The notes under the pieces were generated by a model. It searched no databases and was not told where the DNA came from. It worked only from the letters and a program-made list of their open reading frames with translations. Both the position numbers and the translations under genes were made by a program. A stretch of DNA of 39,381 bases from JAAYEL01 sp964345835 (GTDB lineage: Bacteria > Bacillota > Clostridia > Tissierellales > Peptoniphilaceae): contig CAYFSL010000008.1 in assembly GCA_964345835.1 (NCBI GenBank), forward strand, positions 1 to 39,381, read 5' to 3'. Of the stretch, positions 8,990-16,636 are shown one piece after another (positions within the stretch are counted from its first letter, which is position 1; each line of letters begins with the position of its first letter).

Positions 8990-8995
8990 TATAAT
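8990..8995 (+). promoter_or_regulatory. Possible -10 element for murC
   Basis: A perfect TATAAT lies about 117 bases before murC. The -35 region (TATTCT at 17 bases, TTCTAC at 15) is poor, so this is tentative. Confidence 0.35.
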
Positions 8996-9111
8996 AGATA
9001 TGGAAAATAAAAAACCAATATAAAAAGGAAAGCTAAAAGAAAAACTAATATAAAATGATAGAAGCAAGTATCAAATAATTAGCTTGCAAAATAGTACAGT
9101 TAGGAGTTTTT

Positions 9112-10494
9112 ATGTTTATTTTTGATTATAAGTATTCTCAATATAGAAAAATTCACTTTATAGGAATTGGTGGAGTCAGCATGAGTGGTATAGCCCTACT
9201 TCTTTCAAAGGAAGGCTATGAAATTACTGGGTCCGATAGGAGCGAAAGCAAGTACCTAAAGCACCTATATGAAAATGGTATAAAAATCTTTATCGGCCAA
9301 AAGGCTTCAAATATAGGCGACCAAGACTTATTTGTCTACACGGATGCTATCCTTCCTGACAACGAAGAACTTGTTGCGGCAAAAAAGACTGGTAGGCCTG
9401 TGGTTACTAGAGGAGAATTCCTCGGTGCCCTTATGAGAAATTACGACAAGGCAATAGCCATATCTGGTTCTCATGGGAAGTCAACTACCACTTCTATGTT
9501 GTCCAAAATTTTAGTTGATGCAAGGGCGGATGCTACTATTCTTCTTGGTGGACTCCTTGATGAACTGGATGGGAATGTAAAAGTTGGCCAGGGAGAAATC
9601 CTCCTAACTGAAGCCTGTGAATTTAAGGGAAATATTCTTTATTACTATCCTTCAACTGTTGTCATCTTAAATATCGATGAAGACCACCTAGACTACTACA
9701 AGGACTTAAACCACATAGTTGAAACCTTCATAGGTTATATGAAGAATTTGGACGAAAATTCTAAGGCCATAATTAATATCGATGACGCAAATACCCATAG
9801 GCTCCTAGAACATGTAAAGGGTGAAGTTATAACTTTCGGCCAATCTGAAGATGCAGAGTATAAGATAGTTGACCTAGACTATAGCCCTGATGGGTTCCCA
9901 AGATTTAACCTGGTTAAAGCTGGTAAATCCTACCCTATAGCCCTTGATATCCTAGGTGACTACAACATCTATAATGCCGCAGCAGCAACTATAGCCGCCT
10001 TGGAAAATGGTATTAACTTTGAGACTATTCAAAAGAGTCTTTTGGGCTACCATAACCTCCATAGGAGGATGGAAACAGTCGGCTACTACAATGATGCAAC
10101 TATAATGACCGACTATGGCCACCACCCTGTAGAGATTAAAAATACCCTTAAATCTTTAAGGAAAACGCCCCACAACAAGATAATATCTGTTTTTCAGCCC
10201 CATACCTACTCAAGGACCAAGGCCTTATTAGACGATTTCTCAGAGGCTTTTTATGATGCAGATGAGGTAATTGTTACAAAAATATTTGCAGCCAGGGAGA
10301 AGTTTGACCCTACTATAAAGTCAGAAGACCTAGTAAGAAAACTTATCAAAAATGGGGTAAACGCTATTTACTTAGAAAGCTTTGAAGAGGCCAGAGACTA
10401 CCTTAGAAAAAGACTAAAAAATGGAAATATCTGTATGACAACAGGCTGTGGTAACCCCGATGAACTAGCTGAAATGATTGTCGGAGAAAAATAA
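9112..10494 (+). CDS. murC: UDP-N-acetylmuramate--L-alanine ligase
   Basis: Adds L-alanine to UDP-MurNAc, the first stem-peptide step of peptidoglycan synthesis, in the cytoplasm. At 460 aa it is full length. The N-terminal Rossmann-like domain has HFIGIGGVSMSGIA (about 15-28). The ATP P-loop reads SGSHGKSTTT (118-127), a Ser variant of the usual GTHGKT. The central ligase region has TEACEFKGN and NIDEDHLDYY, and the Mur C-terminal domain has DYGHHPVEI and FQPHTYSRT. It stands alone on the plus strand, divergent from glmU, and ends at a bidirectional terminator. Start ATG is preceded by TAGGAG. Confidence 0.96.
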   Translation: MFIFDYKYSQYRKIHFIGIGGVSMSGIALLLSKEGYEITGSDRSESKYLKHLYENGIKIFIGQKASNIGDQDLFVYTDAILPDNEELVAAKKTGRPVVTRGEFLGALMRNYDKAIAISGSHGKSTTTSMLSKILVDARADATILLGGLLDELDGNVKVGQGEILLTEACEFKGNILYYYPSTVVILNIDEDHLDYYKDLNHIVETFIGYMKNLDENSKAIINIDDANTHRLLEHVKGEVITFGQSEDAEYKIVDLDYSPDGFPRFNLVKAGKSYPIALDILGDYNIYNAAAATIAALENGINFETIQKSLLGYHNLHRRMETVGYYNDATIMTDYGHHPVEIKNTLKSLRKTPHNKIISVFQPHTYSRTKALLDDFSEAFYDADEVIVTKIFAAREKFDPTIKSEDLVRKLIKNGVNAIYLESFEEARDYLRKRLKNGNICMTTGCGNPDELAEMIVGEK

Positions 10495-10504
10495 ATAGAT
10501 TATG

Positions 10505-10535
10505 AAAATCCCAGGACTTCTTGCCCTGGGATTTT
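10505..10535. terminator. Bidirectional terminator, murC / mutarotase-like gene
   Basis: Arms AAAATCCCAGG (10505-10515) and CCTGGGATTTT (10525-10535) pair perfectly around a 9-base loop. The A and T flanks allow termination in both directions between these convergent genes. Confidence 0.85.
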
Positions 10536-10547
10536 ACTCTATTCTTT

Positions 10548-11288
10548 TTAGTTGAATTTTATTATTGCCTTGGCCTGAATCTTTTGTCCAGCTTTAAGGC
10601 ATATATACCCTTCTTGTCTCTTAGAATCTATGGTTTGGTCACTAGCTTTACAAGTAGATTCTTCATCACAGCCAGCCAAAAGGGTTAGCCTAGCTGATTG
10701 GCCTAAGTCCTCTAGCCTTGCCTTTGATAAGTAGATAGTTTCTATATCTATGGTTCCTACATCAGTTTTTATACTAGGCAACTTGTAGCAAAGTCTCTTG
10801 TCCTCTAGTCTTTTACTAGTCATCTCAATAGATGTAGCCTTGGGATTTATAGATTTCCTAAAGTTAATGATGAGCTCTGTCTTTATATCTAAATCCTCTT
10901 GTCCCTGGTTATCCAGGTAGACTTTTAGTTCAATAGAATTTGACTTGATTTTATATCTAGAACTTATATAAAAATCTTTCTTCTTGCTATTATAACTAAC
11001 AGAGTCCATAAACATGGACCTGTTTGACATGTCCATTACTACCCATTCCCTGTCACCAGTATAGTCTTCTTCTTGTCTACCATCCTTACCGATTAGCGAT
11101 ATATTAAACCTACACCCCTCATCCAGGCTAAGATGATCATTAAATCCTAAGGTATCTTCTACCCCTATACCAAAGCTTTTACCATCCCTATGTAAAAGTT
11201 CCTTGTCCTTGTATTTAAGCTGGTAAATACCTGCTCCCTTTGACCCTATCCCTACATTAAGATATTCATTTCTTAAAGAAAATTTCAT
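10548..11288 (-). CDS. Orphan galactose-mutarotase-fold-like protein, function unknown
   Basis: A 246-aa cytoplasmic protein with no signal peptide. The N-terminus (LRNEYLNVGIGSKGAGIYQLKYKDKELL) resembles the opening beta strands of aldose 1-epimerase/LacX-like proteins, and the alternating strand pattern suits that beta-sandwich. The family's HGF/HG segment and catalytic His are not visible: only two His (33 and 52) occur in the whole chain. If the fold is right, it is probably a non-catalytic carbohydrate binder or a highly divergent epimerase. An upstream in-frame TTG at 11306 would add six residues, but those codons are the RBS region (GGAGGGAGAAAGG), so ATG 11288 is chosen. It is transcribed alone, convergent with murC and divergent from uraA. 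The superfamily call is tentative. Confidence 0.5.
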   Translation of the reverse strand: MKFSLRNEYLNVGIGSKGAGIYQLKYKDKELLHRDGKSFGIGVEDTLGFNDHLSLDEGCRFNISLIGKDGRQEEDYTGDREWVVMDMSNRSMFMDSVSYNSKKKDFYISSRYKIKSNSIELKVYLDNQGQEDLDIKTELIINFRKSINPKATSIEMTSKRLEDKRLCYKLPSIKTDVGTIDIETIYLSKARLEDLGQSARLTLLAGCDEESTCKASDQTIDSKRQEGYICLKAGQKIQAKAIIKFN

Positions 11289-11374
11289 AATCCTTTCTCC
11301 CTCCAAATCTTGGTCACTCCCTATGATAATACCTTAAAATAGCCTTCTTTTCCAATATTTATTATCCTTTCCTA

Positions 11375-11402
11375 TTTACAAATTCCTCAATTAGCCTATA
11401 AT
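11375..11402 (+). promoter_or_regulatory. Promoter of uracil permease gene
   Basis: -35 TTTACA (11375-11380), a 16-base spacer and -10 TATAAT (11397-11402) lie about 63 bases before the ATG. Confidence 0.65.
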
Positions 11403-11409
11403 ACTTTTA

Positions 11410-11424
11410 AGGTCATTTTGACCT
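11410..11424 (+). promoter_or_regulatory. Candidate operator at uraA transcription start
   Basis: A perfect inverted repeat AGGTCA-TTT-TGACCT begins about 8 bases after the -10 element, where a repressor would block initiation. The cognate regulator is unknown, and no PyrR-type attenuator was recognised in the short leader. Confidence 0.35.
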
Positions 11425-11465
11425 GCCAGTTATTTTAATTTATTATTTGTATTAATGGAGGAGAT

Positions 11466-12728
11466 ATGAAAGACAAAAAAATTTACACCATTGAAGAGAA
11501 GGTTCCTTTCAAGATGTTAATTCCACTGGGTCTACAACATACCTTTGCTATGTTTGGAGCCTCTGTTTTGGTTCCAATTCTTTTTGGAATTAATCCCGGA
11601 ATCGTCCTATTGATGAATGGAATTGGTACCCTACTATTTATATTAATCACTAAGAAAAAAGCACCTGCCTATCTAGGTTCTTCTTTTGGATTCTTAGCTC
11701 CCGGAATTGCTATCATCCAAAACCAAGGATTTGAATATGCCCAAGGAGCTTTTGTTGTAGTTGGACTTTTAGGCTGTATCCTAGCCCTTGTAATTCATAG
11801 GTTTGGCACCAGATGGATAGATATTGTCCTACCACCTGCAGCTATGGGAGCAGTTGTAGCCCTTATAGGTCTAGAGCTTGCAACAAATACGGTTACTGGA
11901 GGATCTATTGGAGCCAACCTTATGACCGATACTGCAACTAAAGCTGACTGGATTGTTTTTGCAATAACCTTGTTAACAGCAATCATAGGATCAGTTAGTT
12001 TCAAGGGGTTTTTCTCAACAATCCCAATCCTTATAGCCATCGTAATTGGTTACATTGCATCCATCTTATTCAACCAGGTTGATTTTACCCCTGTAGTTAA
12101 GGCTCCACTTTTTACCTTTCCAAAATTTGCCCTAGCTAAATTTTCCACACCTGCTATAGTGGCTATGCTTCCCGTATTATTGGTTATAACAGCAGAACAT
12201 ATAAGCCACCAGGTTGTAACTTCTAATATAGTTGGCAAGGACCTAATTAAAGATCCTGGCCTTCACAGGTCAATCTTTGCCGATAACTTTTCTACAGCCC
12301 TATCAGGTCTTGTAGGAGGAGTGCCTACGACAACCTATGGGGAAAATATTGGGGTTATGGCCTTAACTGGGGTATATTCAGTGAGTGTTATAGGGGTTGC
12401 AGCAATATTTTCTATCCTTATGGCTTTTATAGGCCCTCTTTCAGCCCTTATTAGTACTATACCAGGCAACGTAATTGGAGGAGTAACCTTCCTCCTTTAT
12501 GGGATGATTGCAAGCTCTGGAATTAGACTTTTAGTAGATAAAAAAGTTGACTATAGTAAGTCAGAAAACCTAGTCCTATCTTCAGTCGTCTTTATTTCAG
12601 GACTTAGTGGTCTTAGCTTAAAGCTTGGTGATATGGAGTTAAAGGGTATGGTCCTAGCTTCCGTTGTAGCGGTGGTCCTAAGTCTCTTATTATACCTATT
12701 AAAAAAAGCGGGTTTAACAAATGAATAG
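11466..12728 (+). CDS. uraA: Uracil permease, NCS2 (UraA/PyrP) family
   Basis: A proton-coupled nucleobase importer in the cytoplasmic membrane, 420 aa with about 12-14 hydrophobic segments. Family marks are the N-terminal LIPLGLQHTFAMFGASVLVP (TM1), YLGSSFGFLAP (TM3 substrate region), ITAEHISHQVVTSNI with the conserved Glu-His, and PTTTYGENIGVMALTGVYS (TM10), which matches uracil rather than xanthine carriers. It supplies pyrimidine salvage. The RBS GGAGGAG lies 4 bases before the ATG. The end of the gene contains the promoter of the next gene. Confidence 0.93.
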   Translation: MKDKKIYTIEEKVPFKMLIPLGLQHTFAMFGASVLVPILFGINPGIVLLMNGIGTLLFILITKKKAPAYLGSSFGFLAPGIAIIQNQGFEYAQGAFVVVGLLGCILALVIHRFGTRWIDIVLPPAAMGAVVALIGLELATNTVTGGSIGANLMTDTATKADWIVFAITLLTAIIGSVSFKGFFSTIPILIAIVIGYIASILFNQVDFTPVVKAPLFTFPKFALAKFSTPAIVAMLPVLLVITAEHISHQVVTSNIVGKDLIKDPGLHRSIFADNFSTALSGLVGGVPTTTYGENIGVMALTGVYSVSVIGVAAIFSILMAFIGPLSALISTIPGNVIGGVTFLLYGMIASSGIRLLVDKKVDYSKSENLVLSSVVFISGLSGLSLKLGDMELKGMVLASVVAVVLSLLLYLLKKAGLTNE

Positions 12729-12742
12729 TTTAATGCTATAAT
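12714..12742 (+). promoter_or_regulatory. Promoter of the BFD-like gene, starting inside the uraA end
   Basis: -35 TTAACA (12714-12719), a 17-base spacer and -10 TATAAT (12737-12742) precede the BFD-like gene by about 30 bases. The -35 lies in the last uraA codons. Confidence 0.6.
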
Positions 12743-12774
12743 CAAAAAACGCTTGTTAAATATAGGAGTCAAAT

Positions 12775-12990
12775 ATGTATGATAAAAAGCAAATGATTAT
12801 GGATAAAATGACTAAAACTTGCACCTGTAAATCAATTACTAAGTACAAGATAAAGATGTTAATTGAAGAAGGCTATGACTCCCTACAAGAAATCCAGGAG
12901 AAAACAGGTGCTGGTACCGGAGCTTGTAATGGTAGGTATTGCACCGAAAGAATCCTAGAAATGATAGATGAAAAATGGGAGAATAGCTGA
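12775..12990 (+). CDS. BFD-type [2Fe-2S]-binding small protein
   Basis: A 71-aa protein with four cysteines placed as in BFD-like (bacterioferritin-associated ferredoxin) domains: Cys16 and Cys18 in CTC, then Cys51 and Cys56 in TGAGTGACNGRYC. It probably carries one [2Fe-2S] cluster and acts in electron transfer or as a detached domain of a redox enzyme. The partner is not visible here. It is 46 bases after uraA but has its own promoter and RBS (AGGAGT). It ends at a bidirectional terminator. Confidence 0.8.
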   Translation: MYDKKQMIMDKMTKTCTCKSITKYKIKMLIEEGYDSLQEIQEKTGAGTGACNGRYCTERILEMIDEKWENS

Positions 12991-13055
12991 TTAATATAAT
13001 ACAGCCATAAGATGGCTAGGATTTAACATAAGACCAGGAAAATATTAGTTACAGA

Positions 13056-13089
13056 TAAAGGCTATGAGTTCAAACGCTCATAGCCTTTA
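13056..13089. terminator. Bidirectional terminator, BFD-like gene / UPF0340 gene
   Basis: Arms TAAAGGCTATGAG (13056-13068) and CTCATAGCCTTTA (13077-13089) form a perfect 13-base-pair stem around an 8-base loop, followed by a T-rich tract, between convergent genes. Confidence 0.85.
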
Positions 13090-13140
13090 ATATTTTTATT
13101 GATTACATGAATTGCCTTAAATTTTCTATGCTTTTGTTCT

Positions 13141-13683
13141 CTAATCTTCTAGAGAATACCTTGCCCTAGCTCCCCCAATTAACTTAGGTCTACTATAGGC
13201 TTGGCTGATATGCGCTCTTCCAATAGATTTTTTTTCTATCCTTAGAGGTACGCAAACATGCTTGATATGCATTCCAATAAAGGTATCCCCTATATCTAGC
13301 CCCATATCTGCCTTGATAAACTCAACAACTACGGGGTCATCAAAATGCCTGTAGGCAGCTGTTGCAAAAGACCCTCCAGCCTTTGGATAAGGCACTACAG
13401 TAACCTCTTCAAAGCCCTCTCTCTCTTGAAGATCCCTCTCTATTACTAAGGATCTATTTAGGTGCTCACAAGATTGAGCTGCCAGATAAATCTTCTTTTC
13501 ATCGAGGATTTCTTTTATAGTAAGAAAAATTTCCTCTCCAACCTCATAACTTGAACCTGTCCCTATCCTATCTCCTAGGACCTCACTTGAAGAACAGCCT
13601 ACTACAAAAATATCCCCTTCTTTGTAGTCTACCTTGTCCAGTATCTGATTTATAACTTGCCTTACCTCTTCTTTTAATTGCAT
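13141..13683 (-). CDS. UPF0340 (YwlG / TIGR01440) family protein
   Basis: A 180-aa cytoplasmic protein. It matches the conserved family UPF0340, with the segments VVGCSSSEVLGDRIGTGSS near residues 28-46, AAQSCEHLNRSLVIER near 88-103, and GIGGARARY-like IGGARARYSL at the C-terminus. Function is unknown for the family; a conserved Cys (GCSSS) and the Cys-Glu-His triplet suggest metal or substrate binding, which is inference. It is the last gene of the hslO operon, 19 bases after the TRIC-type channel gene, with RBS AGGAG. Confidence 0.85.
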   Translation of the reverse strand: MQLKEEVRQVINQILDKVDYKEGDIFVVGCSSSEVLGDRIGTGSSYEVGEEIFLTIKEILDEKKIYLAAQSCEHLNRSLVIERDLQEREGFEEVTVVPYPKAGGSFATAAYRHFDDPVVVEFIKADMGLDIGDTFIGMHIKHVCVPLRIEKKSIGRAHISQAYSRPKLIGGARARYSLED

Positions 13684-13702
13684 AATACTCTCCTTTTTCT
13701 AA

Positions 13703-14344
13703 TCAAACTACCTTAGGTAGCTGTAAGTTCTTAGTAGCTGCAACCATCCTTATTGTAAATATTATCCCTATGGCTATTAGCATATTTATAGAGCCTAAAA
13801 AGTAGGCTGACTTATTTAGTAAATAATAGGCTATGGCCCCTACTATGGAAGCCGAAGCATAAATATTTCTATCCAGGACATTGGGTATCCTGTTGAGCAT
13901 GAGGTCTCTAAGTATACCGCCTCCGACCCCTGTAATTAAGCCCACAAAGATGTAGATTACCCCCCTATAACTATAGGAAAGTGAATAGGCGACATTCATC
14001 CCCAGGACTGTAAATACTGCAAGGCCAAGGGCATCAGTTGTTGTCATCGTCATATCAAAAATCTTCGTCCTAGGGTTACCTAAAAGCTTTCTGTTATAGT
14101 AAATAAAGATAAAGCTTGCAAGGGAGCAAAAAACTGATATATAGATAAATTTAGGGTTAACAAAGGTATTCGGTGGATTTATTCCCAGGACAAGGTCCCT
14201 AATAATGCCTCCACCAACCGCTGTAATCGCTCCTAGGAGGATAACTCCAAGAATATCATTTTTAGCCTTTATTGCCTCTAAGGCTCCAGATATGGAAAAT
14301 GCAACAACCCCTATAACTTCTAATATTGAAATTAGTGTTTCCAT
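13703..14344 (-). CDS. TRIC-type cation channel family membrane protein (UPF0126/YadS)
   Basis: A 213-aa protein with about seven hydrophobic segments in two homologous halves. Each half carries the family glycine signature: VGGGIIRDLVLG near residue 43 and VGGGILRDLMLN near residue 129. Prokaryotic TRIC relatives form trimeric potassium-permeable channels, so a role in cation flux across the cytoplasmic membrane is expected. It lies 8 bases after hslO in the same operon. Confidence 0.88.
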   Translation of the reverse strand: METLISILEVIGVVAFSISGALEAIKAKNDILGVILLGAITAVGGGIIRDLVLGINPPNTFVNPKFIYISVFCSLASFIFIYYNRKLLGNPRTKIFDMTMTTTDALGLAVFTVLGMNVAYSLSYSYRGVIYIFVGLITGVGGGILRDLMLNRIPNVLDRNIYASASIVGAIAYYLLNKSAYFLGSINMLIAIGIIFTIRMVAATKNLQLPKVV

Positions 14345-14352
14345 AGAATATT

Positions 14353-15267
14353 CTAGTCCATCTCAATAAAATTATACTTGTTGTTGGCCCTGGCTTCCTT
14401 TAGTAGGACTTCCAGGTCCTCCCTGCTAAAGTCATACTCTTTTCTACAGAAGTCACAGACAATCTGAGCCTTACCTTCTTCTTCAAGAATTTGACCTAGG
14501 TCCTTGCTACCAATAGATATCAAGGCTCTTTCTATTTTCTCCCTGCTACAGTTACAGCTGTAGTTAACATCTTGGCTTGAAAGAACTTCAGGATTTATTT
14601 CAGAGAAATATTCTTCCAAAATATCTTCTGGACTTAGCCCCCTATCAACCATAGAAGATACTGGGTCAAGCTTAGCTACAATATGTTCCAGACTTGTAAT
14701 GACTTGGTCTGATGCATCGGGCATTATTTGGACGAAGATTCCTCCAGCAGCTTTTATTGATAGGTCTGTGTCAACCAAGACCCCTAGACTGACAACTGTT
14801 GGTGTTTGTTCTGAGTAGAAGAAGTAATTTGCAAAGTCTTCTGCTATCTCTCCTGAAACTATTTCTGATAGACCTGTATAGGGCTCCTTTAATCCAAAGT
14901 CCCTAATTATGGCAATCTGGCCCTGGTCACCAACAAACCTCCTTACATCAAGCTTTCCCTTATCGTTAGCAGGGCAGTCTGCTTGAGGGTTTTCAGCTAA
15001 AATCCTGACATTAGCCTTGTTATCTGAAACGGCGGTCATCCTTCCTCCAATTCCATTACCATCAACCTTAAGAGTTAGGCTATCTCCGTCAGACTTAAGG
15101 TTAATTCCCATAAGGGCTGCCATAGTTGCCAACCTTCCCATGGCTGCAGAGGCAGTAGCTGATGTATGATGGATATCTCTTATCTCTTGGACCATCTTTG
15201 TCGTCCTAGCTATAAAAATCCTCACGCTCTTAGTTTCATCTATTGCTCTTATTATATAATCCTTCAT
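14353..15267 (-). CDS. hslO: Redox-regulated chaperone Hsp33
   Basis: A holdase activated by oxidative unfolding when its zinc-bound cysteines form disulfides. At 304 aa it has the usual length. The N-terminal core includes RDIHHTSATASAAMGRLATMAALMG and GNGIGGRMTAVSD. The four switch cysteines are in SCNCS (about 235-239) and VCDFC (about 268-272), the CxC plus CxxC pattern required for zinc. It heads a three-gene operon with the TRIC-type channel and UPF0340 genes. Confidence 0.96.
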   Translation of the reverse strand: MKDYIIRAIDETKSVRIFIARTTKMVQEIRDIHHTSATASAAMGRLATMAALMGINLKSDGDSLTLKVDGNGIGGRMTAVSDNKANVRILAENPQADCPANDKGKLDVRRFVGDQGQIAIIRDFGLKEPYTGLSEIVSGEIAEDFANYFFYSEQTPTVVSLGVLVDTDLSIKAAGGIFVQIMPDASDQVITSLEHIVAKLDPVSSMVDRGLSPEDILEEYFSEINPEVLSSQDVNYSCNCSREKIERALISIGSKDLGQILEEEGKAQIVCDFCRKEYDFSREDLEVLLKEARANNKYNFIEMD

Positions 15268-15588
15268 AAATTTCCTTTCTTATTGGTTAATTGGATAATA
15301 TTACCATCCAAGTATTTTCATAATCCACCATCTCTATTATACTACAGCGCTAGTAAAATGCCCCTAGATTATAAACTATTGTATTTTGAAAATATTTTCC
15401 TATAGGATTTATTTTCACCTACATTTAAGATGCTTATATTATTCCAGCTTCATTTACCCATAAAAGCACAAATATAAAACCAGCATAGTAGTTATCCCAT
15501 GCTGGCTAAATATACCTAATTATTTAACATTTATAAAATTATCTATAGGCAAATTTCTAAGTAAATTAAATATAAATTACTCTAGCAA
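15268..15588. other. Intergenic region: hslO upstream and cspA 3' region
   Basis: This 321-base spacer between two leftward genes contains no convincing reading frame. It holds TATAAT -10 candidates for hslO on the minus strand at 15336-15341 and 15368-15373, neither with a good -35, and the cspA terminator hairpin at 15480-15505. Confidence 0.5.
15475..15505 (-). terminator. Terminator downstream of cold-shock gene
   Basis: On the minus strand CCAGCAT (15499-15505) pairs with ATGCTGG (15480-15486) and is followed by TTTT. It gives the cold-shock mRNA a 3' untranslated region of about 85 bases. Confidence 0.65.
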
Positions 15589-15792
15589 TTATAGTTTAAC
15601 TACGTTAGAAGCTTGAGGACCTTTTGCCCCATCAACAATTTCAAATTCAACAGCTTGACCTTCGTCAAGTGTCCTAAATTCGCCATTGTCTTTTATTGCT
15701 GAAAAGTGTACGAATACATCTGTTCCTTCTTCTGTTGATATGAATCCATACCCTTTAGTTCCGTTGAACCATTTTACTGTTCCTTTATTCAT
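15589..15792 (-). CDS. cspA: Cold-shock protein, CspA family
   Basis: A single OB-fold RNA/DNA chaperone of 67 aa that melts RNA structure. RNP1 KGYGFIS and RNP2 VFVHFSAI are present, with the N-terminal MNKGTVKWFNGTKG. The frame is open upstream to 15858, but the ATG at 15792 is preceded by TGGAGG and gives the standard family length, so the 22-residue extension is rejected. It has its own promoter and about 55 bases of leader. Confidence 0.96.
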   Translation of the reverse strand: MNKGTVKWFNGTKGYGFISTEEGTDVFVHFSAIKDNGEFRTLDEGQAVEFEIVDGAKGPQASNVVKL

Positions 15793-15846
15793 TTTAATCC
15801 TCCATTTATTTCTGTAGCCTCTAGTAATATAGATAGCTACCTTATT

Positions 15847-15875
15847 AATATAACACAAGGAGTTTTTTTGGGCAA
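15847..15875 (-). promoter_or_regulatory. Promoter of cold-shock gene
   Basis: On the minus strand, -35 TTGCCC (15870-15875), a 17-base spacer and -10 TATATT (15847-15852). It begins just after the methyltransferase stop codon. Confidence 0.65.
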
Positions 15876-15886
15876 CTTTTTATTGA

Positions 15887-16624
15887 TTAGGTCCTCTTAA
15901 CCGCTTTAATCAGAATCCTCTGACTTTTAGGGCCAGGATCTTTTCCGGTATCCTCATCCATTAAGCTAATATCCTTAAATCCTACTTCTGCCAGGGTCTT
16001 TTTTATCTGGTCTAGTGAATAATACCTTTCTAACTGGCTTTCCTCTACTCTAGTATAAAGACCATCCTCTCCCTCTATAAAAAAGTTTAGGTAGAAGTTT
16101 ACCAGGTCTCCTTCCATGGTATTCTCCCATGTATAAAAAATATTATCCTTCTCATAGATAAAAGAGTTATTGGCTAGGACCCTTTTTAGCTTGTCTTCAG
16201 AGTTGATGTCAAAGATAAATACTCCTCCGTCCCTAAGGCCCCCATAGACTTTTGTAAAAAAGTCTTTAAGGTCTTTTTCATCGGTAATGTAATTTATTAC
16301 GTCAAGGAGGCAGACCACCCCATCGTATTCGAAAGATGAGTAGTCAAAGCTAAACATATCCTGCATGACCAGGGTCACATTGTCCAAGTCTACTAACTTG
16401 GGGAAGGCCTTGTTAAGCATGTCGAGGGAGTTGTCAAAAGCCAAAATTTCAAAGTCACCCTTTGCAAGCCTTTCTGTTAAATTCCCTGTACCACAGGCAA
16501 TCTCAAGTAAATTTCCCTCTTTTATTCCCATGCCTTCAAGAATCTTAAAGATATTATTAGCATACCTTTCATAGTCTATGTCAAAAGTAAGGAGGTCATA
16601 ATAATCACTAAATCTCTTATACAT
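15887..16624 (-). CDS. Class I SAM-dependent methyltransferase
   Basis: A 245-aa cytoplasmic enzyme of the Rossmann-fold methyltransferase superfamily. Motif I is LEIACGTGNLTERL (about residues 40-53), the acidic ribose-binding residue is in LAFDNS, and later motifs are VVCLLDVINYI and GGVFIFDIN. It resembles YqeM-type proteins of Bacillota, whose substrate is not established. It is the third gene of the valS-hpt operon, 12 bases after hpt. Substrate cannot be told from the sequence. Confidence 0.85.
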   Translation of the reverse strand: MYKRFSDYYDLLTFDIDYERYANNIFKILEGMGIKEGNLLEIACGTGNLTERLAKGDFEILAFDNSLDMLNKAFPKLVDLDNVTLVMQDMFSFDYSSFEYDGVVCLLDVINYITDEKDLKDFFTKVYGGLRDGGVFIFDINSEDKLKRVLANNSFIYEKDNIFYTWENTMEGDLVNFYLNFFIEGEDGLYTRVEESQLERYYSLDQIKKTLAEVGFKDISLMDEDTGKDPGPKSQRILIKAVKRT

Positions 16625-16636
16625 TAGTCTTCTTAA

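Larger units (their letters stand above)
8762..9111. other. Divergent intergenic region between glmU-like gene and murC
   Basis: This 350-base AT-rich spacer has no convincing reading frame. It holds the glmU-operon promoter, a small inverted repeat in the glmU leader (taatcat at 8788-8794, atgatta at 8801-8807), and a larger one (aatatttgc 8853-8861, gcaaatatt 8886-8894). A murC-side TATAAT (8990-8995) has only a weak -35. The murC leader from about 9002 to 9111 is purine-rich and ends in TAGGAG before the ATG. Confidence 0.6.

Noticed and set aside
9112..10494. MurC P-loop variant GSHGKS as an inactivating change
   Set aside because: The Lys and the Ser/Thr hydroxyls are kept and all other Mur ligase motifs are present, so the enzyme should be active.
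11289..11306. Upstream TTG start of the mutarotase-like gene
   Set aside because: These codons form the RBS (GGAGGGAGAAAGG) of the ATG at 11288.
12775..12990. CX4C spacing in the BFD-like protein as anomalous
   Set aside because: CxC plus CX4C (CQGRxC-like) is found in many BFD-type domains, so the spacing is ordinary.
13003..13017. Small hairpin AGCCAT-AAG-ATGGCT after the BFD-like gene
   Set aside because: No T tract follows, and a much stronger bidirectional terminator stands 40 bases downstream.
15793..15858. N-terminal extension of the cold-shock protein
   Set aside because: The ATG at 15792 has a strong RBS and gives the standard 67-aa length. The predicted -10 (15847-15852) lies inside the extension.
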